From NCBI GenBank assembly GCA_043797735.1, contig JAZDPH010000045.1:1-52608 (forward strand): a stretch of 52,608 nt of DNA, given 5' to 3'. Below are positions 45,910 to 52,608 of this stretch, piece by piece. The DNA is from BS750m-G77 sp043797735. GTDB lineage: Bacteria > Omnitrophota > Gorgyraeia > Gygaellales > Profunditerraquicolaceae. A program made the translations under genes and the position numbers. The notes below the pieces were generated by a model. The model was not told the DNA's origin, searched no databases, and worked only from the letters and a program-made list of their open reading frames with translations. Each line of letters starts with the position of its first letter. Position 1 is the first letter of the stretch.

Positions 45910-47394
45910 TTATTCTTTTTTTGCAGTAGGATTAAACAACATGTATTTACCCAGCATCAGGCGCGTCTGGGCATCCAGCGCCGGGGTCGAACCAAGGACC
46001 AGTATAATAAAGGGCACGATCGCCCATTCCGCTACCATCAAAATATTCTTTGCCCAGCTGATCTCCCTGGGCCTGGATGGTAAAATGGTCCTGCTCAAGA
46101 CTATCCAGGTTAAACTGGTAAATAGGGTAAAGTGGAAAAGCAGTCCGGTTATCTTCGGAAGATTATATCCTATAGCCATCTGATTAAAAAAGGCGCCTCC
46201 CAGTAAAATCGGCAGAGGGCCGATTAAAACCACGATTATCGCCCAGACTGCCCAGGTAACATGGCTCTCCAGGAGATGAAAACTTCTTCTTATTTTCTTT
46301 ACTAAAGGTATCTCTTTATCGCGCAGGAATCCGCTGACTAAAAAAGGAAAGTTCTCCGCCCCCCAGGCCCACCTTCTTTTTTGCCGGTATTGCTTGGCGA
46401 TCGTCTTAATAAAGCTGCTGGAATAAGCCACATCCATGGAAACAGTGCTATACAGGGGGACCACCCGGTAGTTTCCCTTGTAAAACAGATAGGCCTTCCA
46501 ATATATTACCGAATCGTCGGAGACCATATCCACCGGCCAGTAACCGATATCAACAAGGGTTTTAAAACTCATACTGTGGCTGGAGAAGGTAACAAATTTC
46601 TCCAGGCGCATACTCTCAATCATCTGGCAGAAAGAAGCGCTTATCTCAACTATTCGCGCAAAAGAAGGCGCCTGCCAGATATTATTGTTATAGACGGGAA
46701 TCGGCTGGTAACTTGCCTGGTGCGGCTTGGGCGAAGTTAAAAAGTGATACGCCAGGCAGGCAAAATAATTTTTTTCCGCGCAGGTATCGGCATCAAAACA
46801 GGAAATGATTACATCTTCGTAGTTAATGCCCTTTGTGCCGATAAGCTCCTTTGCTTTTTTTGCCGCCCAGGTGGCGTTGGCGCCCTTTGTGCGGCCCTCC
46901 CCGGCAAGGCCGTCAGGATGGAAGGTAGCAAGGAGGCCAAGAAAATCGCCTTTGAACTCCTCCTCCAGCGCCCCGGCATTGGCCCGGGCCTGGCGGTCGC
47001 GCTCTTCAAAGGCTAATACCACAATCATCTTTTCCTTCGGATAAGATGAATCCTTGAGCGCCTGGAGGGAAGGCCTTAATGTTTCGGGTTTCTCCTGGTA
47101 CGCAGGGAAGATAACCAACTGATACAGCCCCTCCCAATTCTTTTCCGCGGGCAGCGCTCGGCACTCAAGCAGCCAATCCCTGTCCCTCTGGCCGAATAAT
47201 TTATGATAAGCCATCACTAAAAGGGTCGTAAGATAGGCGGTGCGGATAATCCAGTAAAAATCAAAAATAATAATAATTACCGCGCAGGCCACCGGTTTTA
47301 ATACCGCCAGCGCGATTAAAAAAAGTATTATCCCCCAGGAGAGCGCCCCCGGGATAACTTCAAGGATTCTTTTTAGCTTTTTGTCCCTGTCCAT
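45910..47394 (-). CDS. Membrane glycosyltransferase, family 2-like
   Basis: 494 aa. Two N-terminal TM helices, a GT2 catalytic core with LVIFPAYQEKPETLRPSL, ISCFDADTCAEKNYFACL (DxD-type metal site) and the processive QKRRWAWG ((Q/R)xxRW) motif near residue 335, then three C-terminal TM helices. It adds sugars to a lipid- or polymer-linked acceptor at the membrane; product unknown. It overlaps the PEGA gene by 35 nt and ends the murJ operon. Confidence 0.85.
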   Translation of the reverse strand: MDRDKKLKRILEVIPGALSWGIILFLIALAVLKPVACAVIIIIFDFYWIIRTAYLTTLLVMAYHKLFGQRDRDWLLECRALPAEKNWEGLYQLVIFPAYQEKPETLRPSLQALKDSSYPKEKMIVVLAFEERDRQARANAGALEEEFKGDFLGLLATFHPDGLAGEGRTKGANATWAAKKAKELIGTKGINYEDVIISCFDADTCAEKNYFACLAYHFLTSPKPHQASYQPIPVYNNNIWQAPSFARIVEISASFCQMIESMRLEKFVTFSSHSMSFKTLVDIGYWPVDMVSDDSVIYWKAYLFYKGNYRVVPLYSTVSMDVAYSSSFIKTIAKQYRQKRRWAWGAENFPFLVSGFLRDKEIPLVKKIRRSFHLLESHVTWAVWAIIVVLIGPLPILLGGAFFNQMAIGYNLPKITGLLFHFTLFTSLTWIVLSRTILPSRPREISWAKNILMVAEWAIVPFIILVLGSTPALDAQTRLMLGKYMLFNPTAKKE

Positions 47395-48328
47395 TTGTCC
47401 TTAATCTCATTAGTTCCCTAAAAGGGTCAAATTTGCTGCTTAAGTCCAGGCGGTAAACATTGTCGTAGGCCTCCCCGTCGGCGGCCTGCTGGGAATCCAG
47501 GAAATATAATATATCGGACTTAAGGTCATAAAAAGCGCAGGTGCTCTTTTTATTCAGGCTTATCAGGTTAACCGGCCTGGAGGAACGCATCGCCTCAAGC
47601 GCCTCAATGTTATTATCCGTAACCACTATGATATGGTAACTGTCGGAATGCCAGAAAACATCCACGATGGCGTCCCGGCTGACATACAGAGGAACGGGCT
47701 CTTTTTCCACGGGCAGCTGGCTTTGAGAATCTAAAGGCACCATCATCAACTGATGCGAATCAAAGCATAATAATTTTTCCCCGTCGGGGGCCGGCCTCCA
47801 ATTTAGCGGCAGAGAGACCTGGCGCGGAAAAGAGGAAATCTTACGGTAGGCTTCCGTATCCAGCTCCGATTTATATATGGAATTATCCTCCTGGCCCACG
47901 TAATAAATGCTGCCCCTTTTATCGTCAAGCCAAAAGGAGAGCGCGCTCTCATTGCTGACTTTTTCGATATTGGATCTGGTAGGAAAAAGGATGATCTTTT
48001 CAAAACGCGCCACCTTCCCTGCCTCCACCGCCACCTGCGCAATCCAGGGGTAATACTCCTCTAAAGCCACCTTGATAAGGTAGCTGCCGGGCAGAAGCTC
48101 ATTGACAGTCGCGGGGGTTTTATCTTTAAAGAGCTTATTTTCGATATAAATACTGGCTCCCGCGGGCTGACTCTTCAGGGCGATCAAGCCGGTCTTGGTG
48201 AATCTTAATGCGCGCGGATTGAATTTATACCCCAGCGCATAACTCAATATGGAAGGCAGGCCCATGCAAAATACCAGGACACTTAACCAATACAGGACAA
48301 ACCTTATTTTTTGTTCTTTAGAATGCAT
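47360..48328 (-). CDS. PEGA-domain membrane-anchored protein
   Basis: 322 aa. N-terminal TM helix (residues 10-30), then a PEGA domain (GLIALKSQPAGASIYIENKLF...TPATVNELLPGSYLIKVALEEYYPW) and a C-terminal beta-propeller-like repeat segment. It is extracytoplasmic and probably binds surface polymers or supports the neighbouring glycosyltransferase. It overlaps the MGMT-like gene by 25 nt and the glycosyltransferase gene by 35 nt, so translation is coupled. Confidence 0.82.
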   Translation of the reverse strand: MHSKEQKIRFVLYWLSVLVFCMGLPSILSYALGYKFNPRALRFTKTGLIALKSQPAGASIYIENKLFKDKTPATVNELLPGSYLIKVALEEYYPWIAQVAVEAGKVARFEKIILFPTRSNIEKVSNESALSFWLDDKRGSIYYVGQEDNSIYKSELDTEAYRKISSFPRQVSLPLNWRPAPDGEKLLCFDSHQLMMVPLDSQSQLPVEKEPVPLYVSRDAIVDVFWHSDSYHIIVVTDNNIEALEAMRSSRPVNLISLNKKSTCAFYDLKSDILYFLDSQQAADGEAYDNVYRLDLSSKFDPFRELMRLRTNGQGQKAKKNP

Positions 48329-48585
48329 TGCTTAATGGTTTTCTCTAAATCCAAGAGCCTGTCTTTGTTCCTTCTGCCGAAGACATAACCACCGCGGCTA
48401 TTATCGCTGTTTACCACCCTGTGGCAGGGAATAATTAACGGGCAGGGATTATTTTTAAGGATCTGGCCCACCGCGCGGTAAGCATTAGGCCGGCCGGATT
48501 TTTTAGCAACCCATTTATAACTGCGTACCTGGCCTAAGGGGATACTCAGGATAACCTTATAGACTTTTTTGGCAAAAGGAGTCAT
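48304..48585 (-). CDS. Single-domain MGMT/ATL-like DNA repair protein
   Basis: 93 aa, C-terminal MGMT domain only. The active-site motif IIPCHRVVNSDNSRGGYVFG holds the acceptor cysteine (PCHRV), and the helix-turn-helix arginine region (SYKWVAKKSGRPNAYRAVGQIL) is present. It should remove O6-alkyl groups from guanine. Such short forms are common. It overlaps uvrC by 4 nt (ATGA). Confidence 0.9.
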   Translation of the reverse strand: MTPFAKKVYKVILSIPLGQVRSYKWVAKKSGRPNAYRAVGQILKNNPCPLIIPCHRVVNSDNSRGGYVFGRRNKDRLLDLEKTIKQCILKNKK

Positions 48586-49826
48586 CTGCCCAAGAGTTTC
48601 CTTCTCCTCAGTATGTGGTGATAAGATACGGCAAACCTGTGGGCCTCATCGCGTATTCGACGGATTAGGTTCAAGGCAGCGCAATCCCCGCTTAATTTTA
48701 AGGGTTTTATCTTATCATTAATATATATGTTTTCCTCTTTCTTGGCAATACTTATTAACGGTAAACTAATCCCCAGTTCATCGAGCGTTCTTTTTGCGGC
48801 CAATAAATGCCCCCGGCCGCCGTCAATAAGGATTAAATCCGGCAGGGCCGCATTATCGCGAATAATCCGCAAATAACGCCTGCGCACCACCTCCGCCAGC
48901 ATCTTATAATCGTCTATTCCTCCCACCGTCTTAATGCGGAACCTGCGGTAGTTGCTCTTATCAGCCGCGCCGGCGTAAAAACTCACCATTGCGCCGCAGG
49001 CCTCCTTACCCGATATGTTTGAAATATCAAAGGCCTCTATCCTTAAGGGAATTTTTTTTAGTTTCAGCAGGTTTTTGAGCTCCTCCAGTTCATTTGTGCC
49101 CGGAGGGATGGGGCTGGTGGCGGCGATAGCCCTTAAGGCATTAATCTGGTCCCTGATTTTAGCCGCCTCTTCAAACTCCTTGCCCTGGGCGGCCAAAATC
49201 ATCTTACGGGAAAGTTCCTCTAAAAGCCTGGCATACCTTGATTCCAAAAATAGCTTTATCCGTTCAATAATCTCCCGGTAAGAATCCCGGCTTACCTTTT
49301 TGATGCAGGGGCCGGGGCATAAGTTAACCCGCCAATAAAGGCAGGCCCTGCCGGGTATTTTTTTACAGGAGCGGAAGCCGAAAATCCTGCGGATGATTTT
49401 TACTGCCTCCCGCAGCAATTTGGCATTAGTATAAGGCCCGAAATATAAAGCGTTGTCTTTAATATCGCGTTTTTTTCTCCTGCAGATGGAGACAACGGGA
49501 AACTCTTCGTCGGTTATCCTGATCCAGGGAAAAGACTTATCGTCCTTGAAGTCAATATTATACTGCGGCTGCCTCTTTTTAATTAAGGCGGCCTCCAGAA
49601 TTTGCGCCTGGGCCTCGGTCGGCGCAAGTATATAATCCAAACCGGTAATTTTTGCAACCATCGCCTGGGTCTTTGAATCTAGGCGCCGGCTAAAATATGA
49701 CTGTACGCGTTTCTTTAAAGACTTTGCCTTGCCGATATAAATAACTCTGCCCGCGGCGTCCTTAAACATATAGACACCGGGGGCTTCGGGTAAACTCTTA
49801 ATCTTATCTTTTAATCTGTTAATCAT
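48582..49826 (-). CDS. uvrC: UvrC excinuclease subunit lacking HhH domain
   Basis: 414 aa. GIY-YIG nuclease domain (APGVYMFKDAAGRVIYIGKAKSLKKR), cysteine region RACLYWRVNLCPGPC, UVR motif (around 215) and RNase H-like endonuclease (EAFDISNISGKEACGAMVSFY; DLILIDGGRGHL; RDEAHRFAVSYH). The protein stops after HHILRRRKLLGR, where other UvrC proteins continue with a linker and tandem helix-hairpin-helix (usual length about 600 aa). The gene end is genuine because it overlaps the MGMT gene by 4 nt. Both nuclease centres appear intact. Confidence 0.92.
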   Translation of the reverse strand: MINRLKDKIKSLPEAPGVYMFKDAAGRVIYIGKAKSLKKRVQSYFSRRLDSKTQAMVAKITGLDYILAPTEAQAQILEAALIKKRQPQYNIDFKDDKSFPWIRITDEEFPVVSICRRKKRDIKDNALYFGPYTNAKLLREAVKIIRRIFGFRSCKKIPGRACLYWRVNLCPGPCIKKVSRDSYREIIERIKLFLESRYARLLEELSRKMILAAQGKEFEEAAKIRDQINALRAIAATSPIPPGTNELEELKNLLKLKKIPLRIEAFDISNISGKEACGAMVSFYAGAADKSNYRRFRIKTVGGIDDYKMLAEVVRRRYLRIIRDNAALPDLILIDGGRGHLLAAKRTLDELGISLPLISIAKKEENIYINDKIKPLKLSGDCAALNLIRRIRDEAHRFAVSYHHILRRRKLLGR

Positions 49827-51403
49827 TTATTACGCTTCAGCAGCCAACTTGAAAGCTCCCTCAACTCCCCGACCCTGAAGATAAAACAAAATCCGGCATA
49901 GGAAAACAACCCCGCCAGTATTACCCAGCCTAGTTTGTAAAACTGCGCCGATTTGCTCCCGGCAAGAAGCATATTCTTTTGGGATAAAAGATAGCAGACA
50001 ACCCCCATAGCGATACTTGCCGCCAGAATCCGCAGAAAGGAAACAAGAATGCTTTTGCCGTCAAAATCTCCGATCTTCCTTTTTAATAGAAAAAACAGGA
50101 TAAAAAAAGTTACTATCCCGGAGATGGAGGTTGCCAGCGCCACCCCGCTGATTTTTAGGGGGAATATTAGTATGGAGTTAAGAATAATATTCAAGAGCAG
50201 GGTCAAAAAAGCCACCTGCGCCGGGGTGCGCGTATCTTTAAGCGCAAAGAAACAGGACTGCAGCATACGCTTGGCGCCGTAGGCGGATAGCCCGATACTG
50301 TAAAATAGTAATGCCCGGGCGGTAAAGTGCACCGAATACAAATCAAACTTCCCCCCGCCAAAAAGCGCCGAGATTATCGGGTCGGCTAAGACAATTAAGG
50401 CAGCCGAGGCCGGCAGGATTACAAAAAAAGTGGCGCGCAGGCTCCATGATAATGCCCGCCTTAACTTATCCCGGCCCTCTAAAAGCGCATGTTCCGATAA
50501 TGCGGGCAGTATCGCCTGTGAAAGGGCATTGCTGAATATGCCCAGAGGGAAAAGTACCAGCCGGTAGGAAAAATATAATATTGCCACTCCCCCCTCGCCC
50601 ACAATCCAGGCCAGGGAACCAAATATGGAATCCACCAGATTATTTAACTGATAAATGCAGGAGCTAAACAGCCGCGGCAGGAAAAGCCTGCCGATAGCCT
50701 TTGCCGCCGGGTGGTTATAACTGCGCGGCCATTTTAGCCGGAAGCCTTTTTTATATAGCACCGGAATCTGCACCGCCAGCTGCAATACCCCGCCGGTCAG
50801 GACTCCCAACGCCAACCCCTTCGTGCCCTGGCGAAAAGCCAGGACAAAGATTATTATGGAGATGTTTAAAAGGCAGGGGGAAAATGCCGGGACGGCAAAA
50901 TGCTTCAGGGAATTAAGGATGCCCGTAGAATAAGCTACCAGGCTGATCAATAAAATATAAGGAAAAATTACCCGCGTTAATCTAATGGTAATGGCTAATT
51001 TCTCCGGGGAAGTAATAAAGCCGGGGGCGATTACGCGCACGATAAGCGGCGCCGATATTATACCCAAAAAGGTTACTGCCATCAGCATAACCAAAAGCAG
51101 GTTTAAAACGACGTTGGCCAGCTCCCAAAACTCCTCTTTTGTATGCTTTAGCTTATACTCGCTGAATACCGGGACAAATGCGGCATTGGTAGCCCCCTCC
51201 CCCACTACGTCGCGCAGGAGATTGGGGATCCTGAAGGCAACCACAAATGCCTCCGCGTAAACATATACGCCGAATAACCTGGCGATGACTATATCGCGTA
51301 AAAAACCTAAAATGCGGGAACAGAAGATACCGAGGCTGATTAGGCCGGCTGACCGGGCAACACTGCGGTTGGTCTGGGAGGGGCAAGATTTGTCTGTTGA
51401 CAT
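49823..51403 (-). CDS. murJ: Lipid II flippase MurJ
   Basis: 526 aa, about 14 TM helices of the MOP/MviN fold. Typical segments: GIFCSRILGFLRDIVIARLFG, AFRIPNLLRDVVGEGATNAAFVPVF near the N-terminus. It moves lipid II across the inner membrane for peptidoglycan synthesis. It is first in an operon murJ-uvrC-MGMT-PEGA-glycosyltransferase, with ATGA overlap to uvrC. The rpsT promoter overlaps its 5' end on the opposite strand. Confidence 0.95.
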   Translation of the reverse strand: MSTDKSCPSQTNRSVARSAGLISLGIFCSRILGFLRDIVIARLFGVYVYAEAFVVAFRIPNLLRDVVGEGATNAAFVPVFSEYKLKHTKEEFWELANVVLNLLLVMLMAVTFLGIISAPLIVRVIAPGFITSPEKLAITIRLTRVIFPYILLISLVAYSTGILNSLKHFAVPAFSPCLLNISIIIFVLAFRQGTKGLALGVLTGGVLQLAVQIPVLYKKGFRLKWPRSYNHPAAKAIGRLFLPRLFSSCIYQLNNLVDSIFGSLAWIVGEGGVAILYFSYRLVLFPLGIFSNALSQAILPALSEHALLEGRDKLRRALSWSLRATFFVILPASAALIVLADPIISALFGGGKFDLYSVHFTARALLFYSIGLSAYGAKRMLQSCFFALKDTRTPAQVAFLTLLLNIILNSILIFPLKISGVALATSISGIVTFFILFFLLKRKIGDFDGKSILVSFLRILAASIAMGVVCYLLSQKNMLLAGSKSAQFYKLGWVILAGLFSYAGFCFIFRVGELRELSSWLLKRNK

Positions 51404-51425
51404 AAGTGGTTAATTATGATATAAG
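51397..51425 (+). promoter_or_regulatory. rpsT promoter
   Basis: TTGACA (51397-51402) and TATAAG (51420-51425) with a 17-nt spacer, plus strand; transcription start expected near 51432, giving a leader of about 165 nt. The -35 box overlaps the murJ start codon. Confidence 0.75.
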
Positions 51426-51454
51426 AGGAATCCGACGATATATTGAAATGATTA

Positions 51455-51591
51455 CCCCTGCAGCTAAGCACTTCGTAGATTTCTTCGAAATCTACTCGTA
51501 GCTGCGGGGTTAATTCCCCCCCCCACTGATTCGTTTTGATTCGCTTTTGCGAATGTAAAACGAATCAAAACGGTGGGGGTCATTAAGGAGA
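51455..51591 (+). promoter_or_regulatory. Structured leader shared with prfB: rpsT copy
   Basis: An 11-bp stem (51456-51466 with 51499-51509), a TAAGCACTT internal loop and a 9-bp inner stem GTAGATTTC/GAAATCTAC form the first hairpin; GGGTTAATTCCCCC and a second hairpin (CGTTTTGATTCG with CGAATCAAAACG, closed by GTGGGGG) follow, then TCATTAAGGAGA, the rpsT RBS. The first stem shares no sequence with the prfB copy but the loop and flanks do. Confidence 0.7.
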
Positions 51592-51596
51592 CAAAT

Positions 51597-51860
51597 ATGC
51601 CTAGACGCAAAACTTCGTTAAAAAAAAATCGCTCAGATAAGAAAAAACACCTGCGCAACGTGAAAATCAAGCAGCAGCTTAAGAAAACAATAAAGAAATT
51701 CCAGGCATTATTGTCGGCAAAGAAACTTGATGAGGCCAAGACAATTATAAAACAGGCCTTCTCCCAGCTTGATAAAGCCGCAAAGAAAAAAATCCTCCAT
51801 CCCAATACCGCCAGCCGCAAAAAATCCCGCTTATCCGGCAGGCTTAAGAAGGCCGCATAA
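51597..51860 (+). CDS. rpsT: 30S ribosomal protein S20
   Basis: 87 aa from ATG 51597 with AAGGAG 6 nt upstream. MPRRKTSLKKNRSDKKKHLRN and KAAKKKILHPNTASRKKSRLSGRL are typical of bS20; basic and helical. It binds 16S rRNA early in 30S assembly. It is transcribed opposite to nearly everything else and overlaps the convergent holA by 30 nt, an arrangement of rpsT and holA seen in many bacteria. Confidence 0.96.
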   Translation: MPRRKTSLKKNRSDKKKHLRNVKIKQQLKKTIKKFQALLSAKKLDEAKTIIKQAFSQLDKAAKKKILHPNTASRKKSRLSGRLKKAA

Positions 51861-52481
51861 GCAAATTACAAGTTTCTCTAAGGCAAAAGGCGGCTTTAAC
51901 CTGCCGGTCTTTATTTCCAGGTCGCAATTAACCAAAAGCTTAAGCCTTTTTTGCATCGCCAGGGCAGGACGGGCGTCTCTTTCCCAGGCATACCTTAGGC
52001 CCCCTAAAATTCGCTCCGGCCTTTCCCCGTTTTTTAAAAGTTGATTTAAAACCCGCAGGGCAACATCCGGCCTCCCCAGGCCAATCTGGCGGTTCAAGGC
52101 AAATGTATCCACAGAAGGCTCCTCCTTAAAACGAAAGACCCTCGCAAGCCCAGTTAAGCTATTCAGGAAAGAATCCCTCCTGTCCTGCCGGCAAGCATCA
52201 AGAACCAGGACTATCTGGGGGTTAGGTTTCTTTAGATAGCCTGATATAAACTCCTTGGCCTCCTCTGTCAACTCCTCTATTTGCTTTATAACGATTACCC
52301 TCTTGGACCCGGAGGAGGGCAGGCATAAAAATCTCTCCTGCAGCCCTTTAAGTGGAATGTCCCCTGCGTATAATATATCCAGATTAAACTGTTCCAGGCC
52401 CTTGGCGAGAAATTGCTCTTTTATTTTTTTAAACTGGGCCTCTTTGGAAAGGCTGTCCTCTCCGATAAAAAGATAGGCCAT
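51831..52481 (-). CDS. holA: DNA polymerase III delta subunit, short form
   Basis: 216 aa from ATG 52481 (a GTG at 52496 would overlap the upstream gene). AYLFIGEDSLSKEAQFKKI and the C-terminal FALNRQIGLGRPDVALRVLNQLLKNGERPERILGGLRYAWE are HolA signatures. The N-terminal domain is smaller than in E. coli (343 aa). It is the clamp-loader wrench subunit. The upstream partial gene resembles lptE, and lptE-holA adjacency is common, supporting both calls. Confidence 0.88.
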   Translation of the reverse strand: MAYLFIGEDSLSKEAQFKKIKEQFLAKGLEQFNLDILYAGDIPLKGLQERFLCLPSSGSKRVIVIKQIEELTEEAKEFISGYLKKPNPQIVLVLDACRQDRRDSFLNSLTGLARVFRFKEEPSVDTFALNRQIGLGRPDVALRVLNQLLKNGERPERILGGLRYAWERDARPALAMQKRLKLLVNCDLEIKTGRLKPPFALEKLVICLCGLLKPAG

Positions 52482-52489
52482 TTTATCCG

Positions 52490-52608
52490 CTACCACTGCT
52501 CTACCGCGCGCTCCACAATCCTGCGCGACAAATCCGTAATAGTATTATTTACGGCTGTGCCTTCGGATATTGCCAGGGGGCCGCTGATAAAATAAGCCTT
52601 TTCCCCGG
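52490..52608 (-). CDS. LptE-like lipoprotein, C-terminal fragment
   Basis: The gene enters from the right edge and ends at TAG 52490. The fragment reads ...AYFISGPLAISEGTAVNN... and ends ITDLSRRIVERAVEQW, resembling the C-terminus of LptE, the LPS-assembly lipoprotein that plugs LptD. Location directly before holA is the usual lptE-holA order. Only 38 residues are available, so the call is tentative. Confidence 0.5.
   Translation of the reverse strand, partial: GEKAYFISGPLAISEGTAVNNTITDLSRRIVERAVEQW

Noticed and set aside
1..52608. tRNA or rRNA genes
   Set aside because: No T-arm/anticodon patterns or rRNA sequence were recognised by eye; a dedicated tRNA scan would settle this.

Overview
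The window looks like chromosome of a strictly anaerobic, diderm (LPS-type outer membrane) bacterium. Outer-membrane and LPS genes (lnt, an LpxL-type acyltransferase, a PagL-like deacylase, an LptE-like fragment, a TonB-dependent receptor) sit with an oxygen/superoxide defence set typical of anaerobes (superoxide reductase, rubredoxin, flavodiiron protein, rubrerythrin-like ferritin), feoAB, and a membrane-bound [NiFe] hydrogenase-type operon. Gene content, dense short-overlap operons and many short palindromic intergenic repeats resemble Candidatus Omnitrophota (OP3) genomes; this is inference, since no rRNA is present. Almost all genes are on the minus strand; only the PagL-like gene, a CDF transporter and rpsT are on plus. 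I see no tRNA, rRNA, CRISPR array, transposase or prophage.

Layout. 1-4.8 kb: an operon with sulfhydrogenase-like beta and gamma (NAD(P)/FAD) subunits, a polyferredoxin and NuoH/B/C/D-like subunits of a group 4 [NiFe] hydrogenase, behind a promoter and a Rex/CRP-like palindrome. 4.8-10.1 kb: housekeeping (yqeY, PfkB kinase, uppP, rluA-like, nadA, mnmA, cspA with a structured leader). 10.3-13.5 kb: TonB receptor and a FemAB/GNAT-like protein. 13.6-19.9 kb: a sulfur operon headed by an Rrf2 regulator (cysK, NifU-like, homocysteine-synthesis pair, larE, nifS, birA). 20-24.5 kb: oxygen defence cluster, a 31-aa ORF and an ArsB/NhaD-type permease. 24.6-32.5 kb: PagL-like protein, SMR/ArnEF-like pair, HAD phosphatase, GNAT, Thi4, AmrS, PP-loop enzyme, feoBA. 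32.5-38 kb: a 26-aa basic protein, a CsgG-like lipoprotein, a second NhaD/ArsB permease with CBS protein, bioY, LpxL-like, adenosine-specific kinase. 38-45.8 kb: CDF, lnt, secA, prfB (with +1 frameshift), a PilT-like ATPase. 45.9-52.6 kb: a translationally coupled murJ-uvrC-MGMT-PEGA-GT2 operon, then divergent rpsT and convergent holA-lptE.

The most unusual signal is a set of short palindromic elements. Three families recur immediately upstream of start codons with near-constant spacing, so that they carry or directly abut the ribosome binding site: (a) a two-hairpin leader shared by rpsT and prfB; (b) a helix with a symmetric GA/GA internal loop 18-19 nt before the starts of thi4, pilT and a 26-aa basic protein gene; (c) a TTCACCCCGCCC palindrome that supplies the GTG start and purine-rich RBS of rluA and amrS. 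Copies of family c and of other repeat families are also inserted in frame inside coding genes (pfkB, mnmA, amrS and three times in lnt). Four genes (ArsB-like, PagL-like, CsgG-like, CDF) have a -10 box only 8-10 nt from the ATG and appear leaderless.
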